64,000 nt of DNA, taken from Novosphingobium decolorationis (lineage in GTDB: Bacteria; Pseudomonadota; Alphaproteobacteria; Sphingomonadales; Sphingomonadaceae). The stretch is taken from contig NZ_CP054856.1 in assembly GCF_018417475.1 (NCBI RefSeq), positions 3,689,001 through 3,753,000 of the forward strand, written 5' to 3'. Positions 25,160 through 34,555 of the stretch are shown one piece after another (position 1 is the stretch's first letter; each line of letters begins with the position of its first letter). The notes beneath the pieces were generated by a model that was not told the DNA's origin, searched no databases, and worked only from the letters and a program-made list of their open reading frames with translations. Made by a program: the position numbers and the translations under genes.

Positions 25160-25434
25160 CATGCACGCGGCTTCGGGATCTGGCGCGAGGACAAGCTCGA
25201 GATCATCTTGCGCGTCCTGCACAGTGCTTTCAGAAAGTCCCGCTGTTGGCGGTTCCATCCCGCGCAAGTGCTCGAAGAGGACGGCGACGAGCTGCTGGTG
25301 AAACTCCGAGCTGGAGGCCTTGGTGAATTGGCTGAGTACCGGTTTTCCTGGGGCGCGACATCCGCATCGAAGCGCCGCCCGAACTGCGCGCAGTAATGGT
25401 CGAACAGATGACGCCAACCCGGGGGAGCTTGTGA
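25160..25434 (+). pseudogene. WYL regulator remnant (C-terminal domain)
   Basis: Reads GFGIWREDKLEIILRVL, CWRFHPAQVLEEDGDELLVKLRAGGL and EYRFSWG, then shifts frame near 25352 to DIRIEAPPELRAVMVEQM and a TGA at 25432-25434. Each part aligns with the C-terminal 85 residues of the intact WYL regulator at 2392-3459 (SFGIWQGEAYDIVLRAL, WRFHPAQTLEPDGEDLLIKFRAAGL, DIRIEAPEEL). The HTH and WYL domains are gone. It sits just upstream of the MORC-Z1 operon in the same direction, so it was probably that operon's regulator. Confidence 0.82.
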
Positions 25435-25504
25435 TGCAGTCGGGTATGACCGATTCTGACGTGGCGTCATTGTCTGACATGCCAATCGTTCGCCTCGGAG
25501 CAGG

Positions 25505-27043
25505 ATGCATCAGATTACTGGTTGTGAATACATGAATCTTGAAGACAGAGCGCAGAGCGCAACCATCAGAACAGCCGATGCGACGCCTTACGCGGCGTCG
25601 CTCATCCAGAGCCTTCGGGACATCGGGTATTCGTGCGAAACGGCGCTTGCCGATATCGTCGACAATTCGATCACAGCGGGCGCTGGGAGCGTGGAGATCC
25701 TCTCCGACCTCTCTGCGTCTGAGCCATCGGTTGCCGTGCTTGATGATGGCAGAGGCATGACGGCCGATGAGCTGGTGGAAGCGATGCGACCCGGCTCACG
25801 TAATCCGCTCGAGGACCGTCACGCGGACGATCTCGGCCGGTTCGGGCTTGGCCTGAAGAGTGCGAGCTTCTCACAGTGCAAGCGACTGACGGTGCTGACC
25901 CGCAGGCATGGCGTCCTTTCCGGTGCCACGTGGGATCTCGATGCCGTCGCGCGAACCAATCGCTGGGAGATCGAGCTCCATGACGATTTCGGTTCGATCC
26001 CTTGGCATGATCGTCTGACCGGCGACGGCACACTGGTGATCTGGCGGTCTCTTGACAGGCTTTGGGGAGGGATCGAGAACGGGGACAGCGAGCAGATCCG
26101 GCACGTCAACCGCATTCTGTCGCAATCGGAGCACCATCTGCGCCTGGTTTTCCATCGCTTCATGTCCGAAGGCAGGGCACCGCTGACCCTTCTGCGCAAC
26201 GGTCGTCGTCTCGATCCAATCGACCCGTTCGGTACGAAACTTCCGGGCCATCAGTACGATCGGATGGATCGACTGGAGATGTCGCTCGGGACCGTCGAGT
26301 TTCAGGCGCATACCCTGCCGCACCACAGCGGCCTGACCAAGGCGCAGTGGGACGATCTGGGTGGGCCCGAAGGGCATCTCCGATCGCAGGGCTTCTATGT
26401 CTATCGCGGGCGGCGCCTGATCATCGCCGGGAGCTGGCTCGGGCTGGCGCGACAGCTGGAACTGACGAAGTTGTGCAGGGTCCGTGTCGACATTCCCAAC
26501 ACGATGGATCCCGAATGGAAGATCGACGTGAAGAAGGCGTCGGCACAGCTTCCTCCGAAGGTCCGCGAGCGCATGCGCAGGCTGGTGGAGAACCTCCCGC
26601 AGACATCGAAGCGGACATATCAGCGCAAGGGACGAAGACTCGTCGATCAAGAGTATCTGCCGATCTGGAGCCGCATCCAGAAGGACGGCGGGATCATCTA
26701 TCGCCCGGATCCGGCACACCCGCTGATCGCAGCTTTCTCCGACAAGCTACCGATGGCGCTGCAGGATGAATTCGCCACGATCGTGGCCGCGATCGGCTCC
26801 GCGATGCCGGTAGCTTCTCTCCATGCGGACTTCGCCGGCAACCCGGAAGATGTCCGCGCCGACGACAGCGATGAGGCCATGCTTATCCAGTATGCGAGGG
26901 CTCTGGTCCCGGGTTTCGTCCAGGCTGGCATGTCCGACGAGGAAATCCTCGATCATCTCCATCCAATCGAACTTTTCCGAAGCAGATGGGACCTGTCGCA
27001 CGGCCTGATCCGCGACGTCGTGAATGAGGTGCGCAACGTATGA
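25505..27043 (+). CDS. MORC/GHKL-type ATPase of a Z1 defence operon
   Basis: 512 aa from ATG 25505 (GGAG four bases upstream); ATG 25532 is an alternative. An N-terminal GHKL (HSP90/MutL-like) ATPase fold is clear: N box ALADIVDNSITAG (about 48-60), DDGRGM (80-85) and GRFGLGLKSAS (111-121). A transducer-like S5 region follows (VDIPNTMDPEWKIDVKKASAQLPP), with the conserved Lys, then a helical C-terminus. MORC ATPases act as DNA clamps. Bacterial MORC proteins in neighbourhoods with Z1, PD-(D/E)XK and AIPR proteins were proposed as restriction-like systems by Iyer, Abhiman and Aravind. The stop overlaps the Z1 start by four bases (ATGA). Confidence 0.9.
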   Translation: MHQITGCEYMNLEDRAQSATIRTADATPYAASLIQSLRDIGYSCETALADIVDNSITAGAGSVEILSDLSASEPSVAVLDDGRGMTADELVEAMRPGSRNPLEDRHADDLGRFGLGLKSASFSQCKRLTVLTRRHGVLSGATWDLDAVARTNRWEIELHDDFGSIPWHDRLTGDGTLVIWRSLDRLWGGIENGDSEQIRHVNRILSQSEHHLRLVFHRFMSEGRAPLTLLRNGRRLDPIDPFGTKLPGHQYDRMDRLEMSLGTVEFQAHTLPHHSGLTKAQWDDLGGPEGHLRSQGFYVYRGRRLIIAGSWLGLARQLELTKLCRVRVDIPNTMDPEWKIDVKKASAQLPPKVRERMRRLVENLPQTSKRTYQRKGRRLVDQEYLPIWSRIQKDGGIIYRPDPAHPLIAAFSDKLPMALQDEFATIVAAIGSAMPVASLHADFAGNPEDVRADDSDEAMLIQYARALVPGFVQAGMSDEEILDHLHPIELFRSRWDLSHGLIRDVVNEVRNV

Positions 27044-29919
27044 CCGATATTGTCGAACTGCTTGAAAATTCCGTGACCCTGCAGGTCCTCGCATTGCAGG
27101 AAAGGACTTCCAACGGCATCCGCGAGATCATTGATCGATTGCGGCAGGTGCAGCCATTCAGTGAGGTCTCCAGCGATGAGGCAGAGAAGCTGGCACGCCG
27201 GATCGAGACGAACCATGGCATATCAATGGGGCTGGGAGCGGTCGTGCACGAGAAGATCTTCACGCCGTGGTTGCATTCGTGGAAGGCGGATCCAGAATAC
27301 GATCCCTATTACTGGAAGAGGTACAGCAAACTGCTGGTGACGAAGCGTCTTCCGGCCGATGTCATCACCGGGACCGACAAGGTTACCGACACAATCCTTG
27401 CCAACCTCGGTAACCCAAAGGCGGTGGAGGCCTGGAGCCGCAAGGGAATGGTCGTCGGTCACGTCCAGAGCGGAAAGACCCAGAACTACACCGGATTGAT
27501 CTGCAAGGCGGCCGATGCTGGTTACAAGCTGATTGTCGTCATCGCGGGCATCCACAATAACCTACGCAACCAGACCCAGATACGTATCGACGAAGGTTTC
27601 GTCGGGCGGGCTTCGGAGCATATAGAACGCGGAAATGGGGCGCCAAAGCGGACGGTCGGGGTCGGTCTTTTCGGTCACAATCGGGAGCCGGTCAGCATCA
27701 CCACCCAGTCGCAGGACTTCAATCGGGATGCCGTGGCTGTGGCGCATGGCAATCTCGATGCTTTCAATGTGCCACTTGTCTTGGTGATCAAGAAGGAAAA
27801 CAATACTCTCACGAACCTGATCGACTGGCTGACCGCCTACAATACCAAAGCCAGGCAGCATGGTGGCGATGGGCTGGTCGATCAGCCGATGCTGCTGATC
27901 GATGATGAAGCGGACAATGCTTCGATCGACATCAACTACCGCCAGACGCGCAAGTGCAAGGCCAAGGTCAAGTGCAGCGTGGAGGCGCCCTGTGCCCGCA
28001 ACGGCAAGTGCGAGCGCTCGACCATCAATGGCCACATCCGCGATCTGCTCGCACTGTTTCGGCGCAGCACCTACGTGGGTTATACGGCGACGCCATTCGC
28101 CAACATTTTCATTGATCCCGACTTCGAGGGAGAGAACGAGACTGAGGATCTCTTTCCCAGACATTTCATCTTCGGTCTGGATGCTCCATCAAACTATTTC
28201 GGAGCAAGGAAGGTCTTCCTTGACGGAATTCCGGACCTCGATGATGGCAACAAGCGACCTACTTACGTCCGATACATCACCGACAACGAAGATACGCTGC
28301 CTGTCAAGCACAAGATCGACTATGGGCTTCAATCCATCCCGGAAAGCATGGTTGAAGCTCTGCGGTGCTTCCTGGTTGCCCGGGCGATCCGCAACCTGAG
28401 GGGGCAACAGAAAGAGCATTGCTCCATGCTGGTCAACGCATCCCGCTTCACCGGCATCCAGATGACCTTGCGCAACCGCCTTCATCAGCAGCTCGAGATC
28501 ATCGAGGACGCTCTTCGCGACGGCGGAGCCGATCCTGATGCAGCGAACCGCAACAAGGACATTGCTGCACTGAAGGCCTGCTGGGAAAGCGAATACATGG
28601 ACGCAGGAATGTCCTGGGATGATGTTCTGGGCGCCCTTCTCCCCGTGGCGGCCTCCGCACGGATCGTGACGGTCAACAAGGATTCACCCGATGGTCTGGA
28701 TTATGAGAACGGTGGAGAGGGGCAGACCGTGATCGCGGTAGGGGGGCTTTCGCTCTCGCGAGGACTCACGCTCGAAGGCCTCACCGTCTCGTATTTCCTG
28801 CGCAATTCGATGATGTACGACACTCTCATGCAGATGGGCCGCTGGTTCGGCTATCGTCCGAACTATGAGGATCTCTGCCGCATCTGGATGCCGAAGGGAA
28901 CTGCATCCTGGTATGCGCACATCGCCGAGGCGACTGAGGAACTCCACGAATCCTTGAAGCAGATGCAGCGGGACAATGCCACGCCCGAGCAGTTCGGTCT
29001 GGCCGTGCGGAGCCATCCCAGCACACTGATGGTCACGGCGCGCAACAAGATGGGATCGGGCCAGAAGACAGTTCGGATCGGGCTCTCCAACAGCTTCATC
29101 GAGACCGCCCGATTGTCTGCGAAGGAGGAGGATATCGAGGCGAACCGGACCGCTCGCGATGCTCTTCTTGCTGCGCTGAATGCTGCGGGAGAGAAGCCGG
29201 ACGATGATATCCATGTATCCGGTGGCCATCTGCTTCGCGATGTCCATGTCTCGATCATCGATGACTTCCTCTCGGGGTTCCGTAACGAGCCTGGGGCGTT
29301 GCTGACCGAGACGGCACCGGTGAGGCGCTACATTCGCGAGCGCAAGGATGACGAACTCAAGACCTGGGATGTCCTGATCGCCGGAACTGGAAGTTCGCGC
29401 GATCAGGATGCTCCCCGGACGGCCGATGAGATAAATCCCGTGCAGCGATCGATCGCCGGCACGAGCACCGAACAGGACAGGATGGATAGGGAGAACGCCA
29501 AGCTGCGGGAGCGGCTGCAGTCCAACCTGTTCTCGCTCGGTGGCGACAAGGTCCGCCTGTCTTCGCGCGGGATCGAAAAGGTCGGCCTCACAATGGATCA
29601 GGCCGCCGGTGCAGAAGAAGCCTACGAGGCCTCGGACGCAACCAACCCGAGTGCATCCGGAAATTGGAACTACCCGGACTGGATCTATCGCCGCCGCCGC
29701 ACCAAGCCGCTACTGATCCTTTACACGATCCAGATCAAGACTGAGAATGTTGATGCGGAACTGCGAGAACGCATTCCTTCGGAGCCGATCGTGGGCTGGG
29801 CCATCAGCTTCCCGCAATCGAGCAGGCCCGAGAAGACAACGGAATACGTGATTAGCCGGGTCGCTCAGCTGGCTCTCCTTGGCGGCGAAGATGCCGATGA
29901 TTTCGAAGAGGATGAATAG
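27040..29919 (+). CDS. Z1-domain helicase-like protein
   Basis: 959 aa, intact. The Z1 domain belongs to superfamily 2 helicase-like ATPases linked to nucleases. Visible motifs: Walker A GHVQSGKTQNYTG (about 138-150), IVVIAGIHNNLRNQT, Walker B-like LLIDDEADN (about 286-294), YVGYTATPFANIF, GGLSLSRGLTLEGL and MQMGRWFGYRPNYEDL (motif VI like). An unusual Cys-rich insert follows the Walker B (Cys306, 312, 318 and 324, each separated by exactly five residues). C-terminal region helical and acidic (EDADDFEEDE). Translationally coupled to the MORC gene, and its stop lies one base before the PD-(D/E)XK gene. It is the motor of the proposed system. Confidence 0.92.
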   Translation: MTDIVELLENSVTLQVLALQERTSNGIREIIDRLRQVQPFSEVSSDEAEKLARRIETNHGISMGLGAVVHEKIFTPWLHSWKADPEYDPYYWKRYSKLLVTKRLPADVITGTDKVTDTILANLGNPKAVEAWSRKGMVVGHVQSGKTQNYTGLICKAADAGYKLIVVIAGIHNNLRNQTQIRIDEGFVGRASEHIERGNGAPKRTVGVGLFGHNREPVSITTQSQDFNRDAVAVAHGNLDAFNVPLVLVIKKENNTLTNLIDWLTAYNTKARQHGGDGLVDQPMLLIDDEADNASIDINYRQTRKCKAKVKCSVEAPCARNGKCERSTINGHIRDLLALFRRSTYVGYTATPFANIFIDPDFEGENETEDLFPRHFIFGLDAPSNYFGARKVFLDGIPDLDDGNKRPTYVRYITDNEDTLPVKHKIDYGLQSIPESMVEALRCFLVARAIRNLRGQQKEHCSMLVNASRFTGIQMTLRNRLHQQLEIIEDALRDGGADPDAANRNKDIAALKACWESEYMDAGMSWDDVLGALLPVAASARIVTVNKDSPDGLDYENGGEGQTVIAVGGLSLSRGLTLEGLTVSYFLRNSMMYDTLMQMGRWFGYRPNYEDLCRIWMPKGTASWYAHIAEATEELHESLKQMQRDNATPEQFGLAVRSHPSTLMVTARNKMGSGQKTVRIGLSNSFIETARLSAKEEDIEANRTARDALLAALNAAGEKPDDDIHVSGGHLLRDVHVSIIDDFLSGFRNEPGALLTETAPVRRYIRERKDDELKTWDVLIAGTGSSRDQDAPRTADEINPVQRSIAGTSTEQDRMDRENAKLRERLQSNLFSLGGDKVRLSSRGIEKVGLTMDQAAGAEEAYEASDATNPSASGNWNYPDWIYRRRRTKPLLILYTIQIKTENVDAELRERIPSEPIVGWAISFPQSSRPEKTTEYVISRVAQLALLGGEDADDFEEDE

Positions 29920-29920
29920 G

Positions 29921-30501
29921 ATGACGGATGTAATCGATCCGTGGGCGGCGCTGCAGAGCGGTGGAGCCGATGCCCGACGCGTCCTGGGGGATGGCCGCTT
30001 CGACTTCTTCTGGATCGTCACCGGTCGCAGGGAACCGGGCTGCTGCTGCAGCTGCCGACCGGCTTCGAGACCGGTGCATCGCTTCCCGAAATGCGTAATC
30101 TTGACATCGTTTTTCAGGATGTCGCCGGTCGGCCGGCCCTGATTATCGTACTTCGGGACAAGGATCAGCGTGAGCTTTTCGAGACACTGTGCCGGGACAT
30201 CGTACAGGCGGCGGAGCTGGCCGACGATCTTCCCGATGCTGTGGGGCGCATGATCCGTCGCACGATGCGCTGGCATCACCTGCTGCGCAGTGGAAAGAAC
30301 AGCAAGCTATCTGTTGAGGAGCAGCGCGGCCTGATCGGCGAACTGCAGTTCCTGCATGGGCTGATCGATCAGCTGGGAGCAACTGCTGCGATCCAGGCTT
30401 GGACGGGCCCCGCAGGCAGCGCCAAGGATTTCGAGATGGGGGCGGTGCTCGTCGAGGTGAGAACGGCGGAGCAATATTCGACCACGCTAGCGGCGGGATA
30501 G
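29921..30501 (+). pseudogene. PD-(D/E)XK motif protein (DUF4420), frameshifted and truncated
   Basis: ATG 29921 starts one base after the Z1 stop. The first frame gives WAALQSGGADARRVLGDG and FDFFWIVTGRREPG, then meaning passes to the next frame near 30040 (GLLLQLPTGFETGASLPEMRNLDIVF, then FETLCRDIVQAAEL and RGLIGELQFLHGLI, and DFEMGAVLVEVRT). Together they match the N-terminal and middle parts of DUF4420 proteins, the nuclease-fold partner of Z1/MORC operons. The DFE and VEVRT/K segment is the start of the catalytic core; the rest is missing because the IS21 element begins at about 30505. One indel and the truncation make the product nonfunctional. Confidence 0.85.
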
Positions 30502-30562
30502 TCCTGCTGCGGGCGGCGTAAAAGTCGTCCACCTTGAAGCCTTTCTGCCAAGTCAGGGAGGT

Positions 30563-32069
30563 GTGGGGATCTACAGCGTGGAACTTTATCTTCAGGTCCG
30601 TTTGGCTTGCGCGGATGGCATGAGCCAGCGGGCGGCGGCGAAGCGTTTCAATGTGTCGCGCGACACGGTGCGCAAGATGCTGTCGTTTTCATCGCCACCG
30701 GGTTACCGGCGTCAATCTGTCCCGCAGCGTCCGAAGCTGGACGGGTTTGTGGCGATCATTGATGGATGGCTTGAAGGGGACCGCTGCGTCCCGCGCAAAC
30801 AGCGCCATACGGCGAAGCGGGTATTCGACCGCTTGCGCGCCGAGCATGGTTTCACCGGCGGCTATACGATCATCAAGGATTACATCCGCGAGCGTGAGCA
30901 ACGCAGCCGGGAGATGTTCGTGCCGCTGGCCCACCCGGCGGGGGATGCGCAGGCCGATTTCGGGGAAGCGCTGGTGGAGATCGGCGGGGTGCAGCAGAAG
31001 GCCTACTTCTTCGCACTCGATCTGCCGCACAGTGATGCCTGCTATGTGCGGGCCTATCCGGCGGCGGTGGCGGAGGCCTGGGTGGACGGACACGTTCATG
31101 CCTTCGCGTTCTTCGGCGCGGTGCCGCGCTCGATCGTCTATGACAACGATCGCTGCCTTGTGGCGAAGATCCTGCCAGACGGCACGCGTAAGCGTGCCAC
31201 GCTGTTCAGCGCTTTCCTGTCGCATTACGTGATCCGCGACCGCTATGCCCGCCCGGGCAAGGGAACGAGAAAGGCAATGTGGAAGGGCTGGTTGGTTACT
31301 GCCGCCGCAATTTCATGGTGCCGATCCCGAAGTTCCCGACCTGGGAGGCCTTCAACCTATGGCTGGAGGAGCAATGCCGCAAGCGCCAGCAGGACAAGGT
31401 GCGCGGACAGAGCGAGACGATCGGTGAGCGCTTGCAACGCGATCTGGCAGCCATGCAGCCTCTGCCCGCTACACCCTTCGAGGCCTGCGATCAGACGAGC
31501 GGGCGGGTCTCCTCGCAATCCCTGGTGCGCTACAGGACCAACGATTATTCGGTTCCGGTGGCCGGGGCCATCAGGAGGTCTGGATCAGGGCCTATGTCGA
31601 TGAGGTGGTGGTCGGCTGCCGCAGCGAAGTCATCGCCCGTCATCCTCGTTGTTATGCCCGCGAGGAGGTTATCTTCGACCCGCTCCACTATCTCCCGCTG
31701 ATCGAGCAGAAGATCAACGCATTCGACCAGGCCGCGCCTTTGCAGGGCTGGGATTTGCCCGAAGCGTTCACGACACTGCAGCGGTTGATGGAAGGCCGCA
31801 TGCACAAGCATGGCAGGCGTGAATATGTACAGGTGCTGCGCCTGTTGGAAACGTTCACCCTCGCCGATCTCCGTGCGGCGGTGGAACAGGCCATTGATCT
31901 TGGCGCCATCGGCTTCGATGCCGTCAAGCACCTCGCCCTGTGCCGGGTCGAACGCGTACCGCCCAGGCTGGACCTGGACGTCTATCCCTTCCTGCCACGC
32001 ACAACGGTCGAGAAGACCTTTGCCAGAGCCTATCTGAGCCTGCTCTCCGACCAGCAGGAGGCCGCATGA
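30563..32069 (+). pseudogene. istA: istA transposase with two frameshifts
   Basis: GTG 30563 after CAGGGAGG. The protein reads in frame through the HTH (MSQRAAAKRFNVSRDTVRKML) and catalytic start (AQADFGEALVEI, FALDLPHSDACYVRAY, RSIVYDNDR) up to ARPGKG near 31260. It continues in a second frame (GLVGYCRRNFMVPIPKFP, to YSVPV near 31560) and in a third (VIARHPRCYAREEVIFDPLHYL to the end). Each step is a one-base deletion relative to an intact IstA of about 500 aa. Confidence 0.88.
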
Positions 32070-32830
32070 GCGATCAGACCCCGGAGCTTCTTCTCGCTCA
32101 CAATCTCAAGGCACCTGCTGCCTACGTGCCTGCGAGAGCACCACAAGCTCGCCCGGCAATGTGCCGCTGAAGGCGTCGATCATATCCGCTTCCTCGCCCG
32201 CCTTGTCGAGATGGAGATGATCGACAGGAGCGTCGTATGGTCGAGCGGCGCATCAAGGCCGCGCGCTTCCCCGCCGTCAAAAGCCTCGACAGCTTCGACT
32301 TCACCGTCATCCCCAGGCTCAACAAGATGCAGGTGCTCGAGATGGCGCGCTGCGAGTGGATCGAGCGGCGTGAGAACGCCATCGCTCTGGGGCCATCGGG
32401 CACCGGAAAGACGCACGTAGCGTTGGGGCTCGGACTGGCAGCATGCCAGAAAGGGCTGTCGGTGGGCTTCACCACTGCGGCGGCGCTGGTCAGCGAAATG
32501 ATGGAGGCGCGCGACGAGCGGCGTCTCCTGCGCTTCCAGAAGCAGATGGTCGGATACAAACTGCTCATCATCGACGAACTGGGCTTCGTACCGCTCTCCA
32601 AGACCGGCGCCGAACTGCTGTTCGAGCTGATCTCCCAGCGTTACGAACGCGGCTCCACCTTGATCACCAGCAACCTGCCCTTCGACGAATGGACCGAAAC
32701 CTTCGGATCCGAGCGTCTCACAGGCGCGCTCCTCGATCGCCTGACCCATCACGTCAGCATCCTCGAGATGAACGGCGAAAGCTATCGCCTCGCTCACAGC
32801 CGGGCCCGCAAGGCCAAAATCAGACCCTGA
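32066..32830 (+). pseudogene. istB: istB helper ATPase with two frameshifts
   Basis: ATG 32066 overlaps the istA stop (ATGA). The start MSDQTPELLLAHNLKA is in one frame, CLREHHKLARQCAAEGVDHIR in a second, and from GTG/ATG 32237 on in a third: ALGPSGTGKTHVALGLGLAA (Walker A), LLIIDELGF (Walker B) and ITSNLPFDEW. The AAA+ core is intact from 32237, but the N-terminus is out of phase. Confidence 0.87.
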
Positions 32831-32843
32831 AAAGCAAGCCAAT

Positions 32844-32892
32844 GCCGGGGGGAGTGGCCCTCGGGCTACGCCCTCACGCCACTCCCCCCGGC
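32844..32892. terminator. GC-rich hairpin downstream of istB
   Basis: 15-bp perfect arms GCCGGGGGGAGTGGC (32844-32858) and GCCACTCCCCCCGGC (32878-32892) around a 19-base loop. It lies just after istB inside the IS and lacks a clear T run, so it may be a terminator or a shield against incoming transcription. Confidence 0.55.
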
Positions 32893-32955
32893 GTGTAACA
32901 CGATGGCCTGGTTTTACGCCGCCCCATGGCCGACTTTTGCTCCGCCGTTGACAAC

Positions 32956-34545
32956 ATGTCACGTGCCATATTCGGGCTGACCGCGCTGCTGTGCGTGGGG
33001 ATCGCAACACCGGCCCTGGCCAGGGCGGAAGGGGCCGCGTCCAAGGCGGATGAAGCGCGCTGCACACGCATCGCGCACGAGCGTTTCGGAGAGGATGTCA
33101 CCCTGACCCGGGTCGTGCATCTGGACGTGACCCCCGCGACCGCCGGTGACGCGCAAGGCACGCCGCGCATGTCTGCGCTGCCCGCCCACTGCCGGATCGA
33201 AGGCATCGTCAACGCGCGCAAGGGCGCCGATGGCAAGGACTACGGCATCGGCTTTGCCATGGCGCTGCCCGATGACTGGACGGGGCGCTTCCTGCTCCAG
33301 GGCGGCGGCGGGCTCAACGGCAGTGTGAAGCCTCCGGTGGGGCCTGTCGCGAGCGATGGCACGCCGGCACTGGCGCGCGGCTTTGCCGTCATCAGCCACG
33401 ATAGCGGGCACAAGGGCGCTGTCTTCGACGACAGCTTCCTGGCCGACCAGCGGGCTGCGCTCGACTTTGCCGAGGCTTCGGTGGAACGGGTCGCGCTGCT
33501 CGGCAAGGCGATCGCGACACGCTATTACGGCACGCCCATCGCGCACAGCTACATGACCGGCTGCTCGACGGGCGGGCGCGAGGGCATGCTCGCCTTTCAG
33601 CGCTATCCCGAACTGTTCGACGGCATCGTGGTCGGAGCTCCGGCGATGCGTTCGGCGGATTCGAACCTCGGGGTCGAATATACCCAGGTCCTGTTCAACC
33701 AGGCCGCGCCCCAGGACGAGGATGGCCTGCCCATCCTCAGCCAGGTCCTGACCGACGCCAATCGCAAGGCGATCCTGGCGGGTATCCTCAACCAGTGCGA
33801 TGGCCTGGATGGCCTCAAGGACGGCATGGTGGAGAACGTCGCGCAGTGCCGCTTCCAACCGAGCCGCATCGGCTGCGAGGAGGCGCCGGGCGAAGGGTGT
33901 CTTTCGACTGGGCAGGTGCGCGCGCTGGAGCTGGGTCTGGCGGGGCCGAAAGACAGCGCGGGCTATCCGCTCTACGCGCGCATGGCGGCCGATACCGGCA
34001 TCGTGGCAAGCCCGATGGGCTATCTGCCGACCGGACTTCCCGGCCCCTTCGGCCCGCCCAACCGCGCGACGAAGATCGACCTCGACGCGCGCATCCACGC
34101 GATCCGCAACACCGCCTGGCAGCGCCTGACCGACACAAATTACTGGACCAACCTCAGCACCTATCTGGGCCGTGGGGGCAAGATCCTGTTCTACCACGGC
34201 GTCTCGGACTTCTGGTTCTCGCCCTTTGCGACCTGGGACTACTACCAGCGCGCGGCCGAGGCGAACGGTGCCGCCTTCACGCAGGCAAGCCGGTTCTACA
34301 TGGTGCCCGGAATGCTACACTGCTCGGGCGGCAACAGCTTCGAGGAGTTCGATCTCCTCTCCGCCATCGTCGCCTTCGTGGAAGAGGACAAGGCGCCCGA
34401 GGCCGTGACCGCCTATCGCAAGCGTGAGGGCGAGGTGCGCGAGAGCAGGCCCCTATGCCCCTATCCCGCGCACACGGCCTACCAGGGCGGCGATCCGAAA
34501 CGTGCGGAAAGCTTTACCTGCGAGCCGCCTGCCGAGGCCGACTGA
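32956..34545 (+). CDS. Tannase/feruloyl esterase family alpha/beta hydrolase
   Basis: 529 aa from ATG 32956; a signal peptide is evident (MSRAIFGLTALLCVGIATPALA). Secreted or periplasmic esterase of the tannase/feruloyl-esterase family, cleaving ester bonds of plant phenolics or similar. The nucleophile is in GCSTGG (Ser204, with Cys203), and the family's CS-D-HC pattern is completed by a late GMLHC, where His is preceded by the paired Cys partner. A lid region lies between. The IS21 right end abuts the ATG, so no RBS is visible and the native promoter is probably lost; an in-frame ATG 32926 inside the IS adds ten residues. It ends 10 bp from the convergent LigT-like gene. Confidence 0.9.
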   Translation: MSRAIFGLTALLCVGIATPALARAEGAASKADEARCTRIAHERFGEDVTLTRVVHLDVTPATAGDAQGTPRMSALPAHCRIEGIVNARKGADGKDYGIGFAMALPDDWTGRFLLQGGGGLNGSVKPPVGPVASDGTPALARGFAVISHDSGHKGAVFDDSFLADQRAALDFAEASVERVALLGKAIATRYYGTPIAHSYMTGCSTGGREGMLAFQRYPELFDGIVVGAPAMRSADSNLGVEYTQVLFNQAAPQDEDGLPILSQVLTDANRKAILAGILNQCDGLDGLKDGMVENVAQCRFQPSRIGCEEAPGEGCLSTGQVRALELGLAGPKDSAGYPLYARMAADTGIVASPMGYLPTGLPGPFGPPNRATKIDLDARIHAIRNTAWQRLTDTNYWTNLSTYLGRGGKILFYHGVSDFWFSPFATWDYYQRAAEANGAAFTQASRFYMVPGMLHCSGGNSFEEFDLLSAIVAFVEEDKAPEAVTAYRKREGEVRESRPLCPYPAHTAYQGGDPKRAESFTCEPPAEAD

Positions 34546-34555
34546 CCCGGCCTAT

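Larger units (their letters stand above)
30505..32956 (+). mobile_element. Decayed IS21-family element
   Basis: About 2450 bp with istA and istB in the usual overlapping order. Left and right ends share GGGCGGCGTAAAA and AAAAGTCG-type repeats in inverted orientation, as expected for the multiple end repeats of IS21. No target duplication is visible: the left flank is inside DUF4420 and the right flank is at the tannase start, which suggests a deletion next to the IS. Both genes carry two frameshifts each, so the element is no longer autonomous. Confidence 0.85.
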
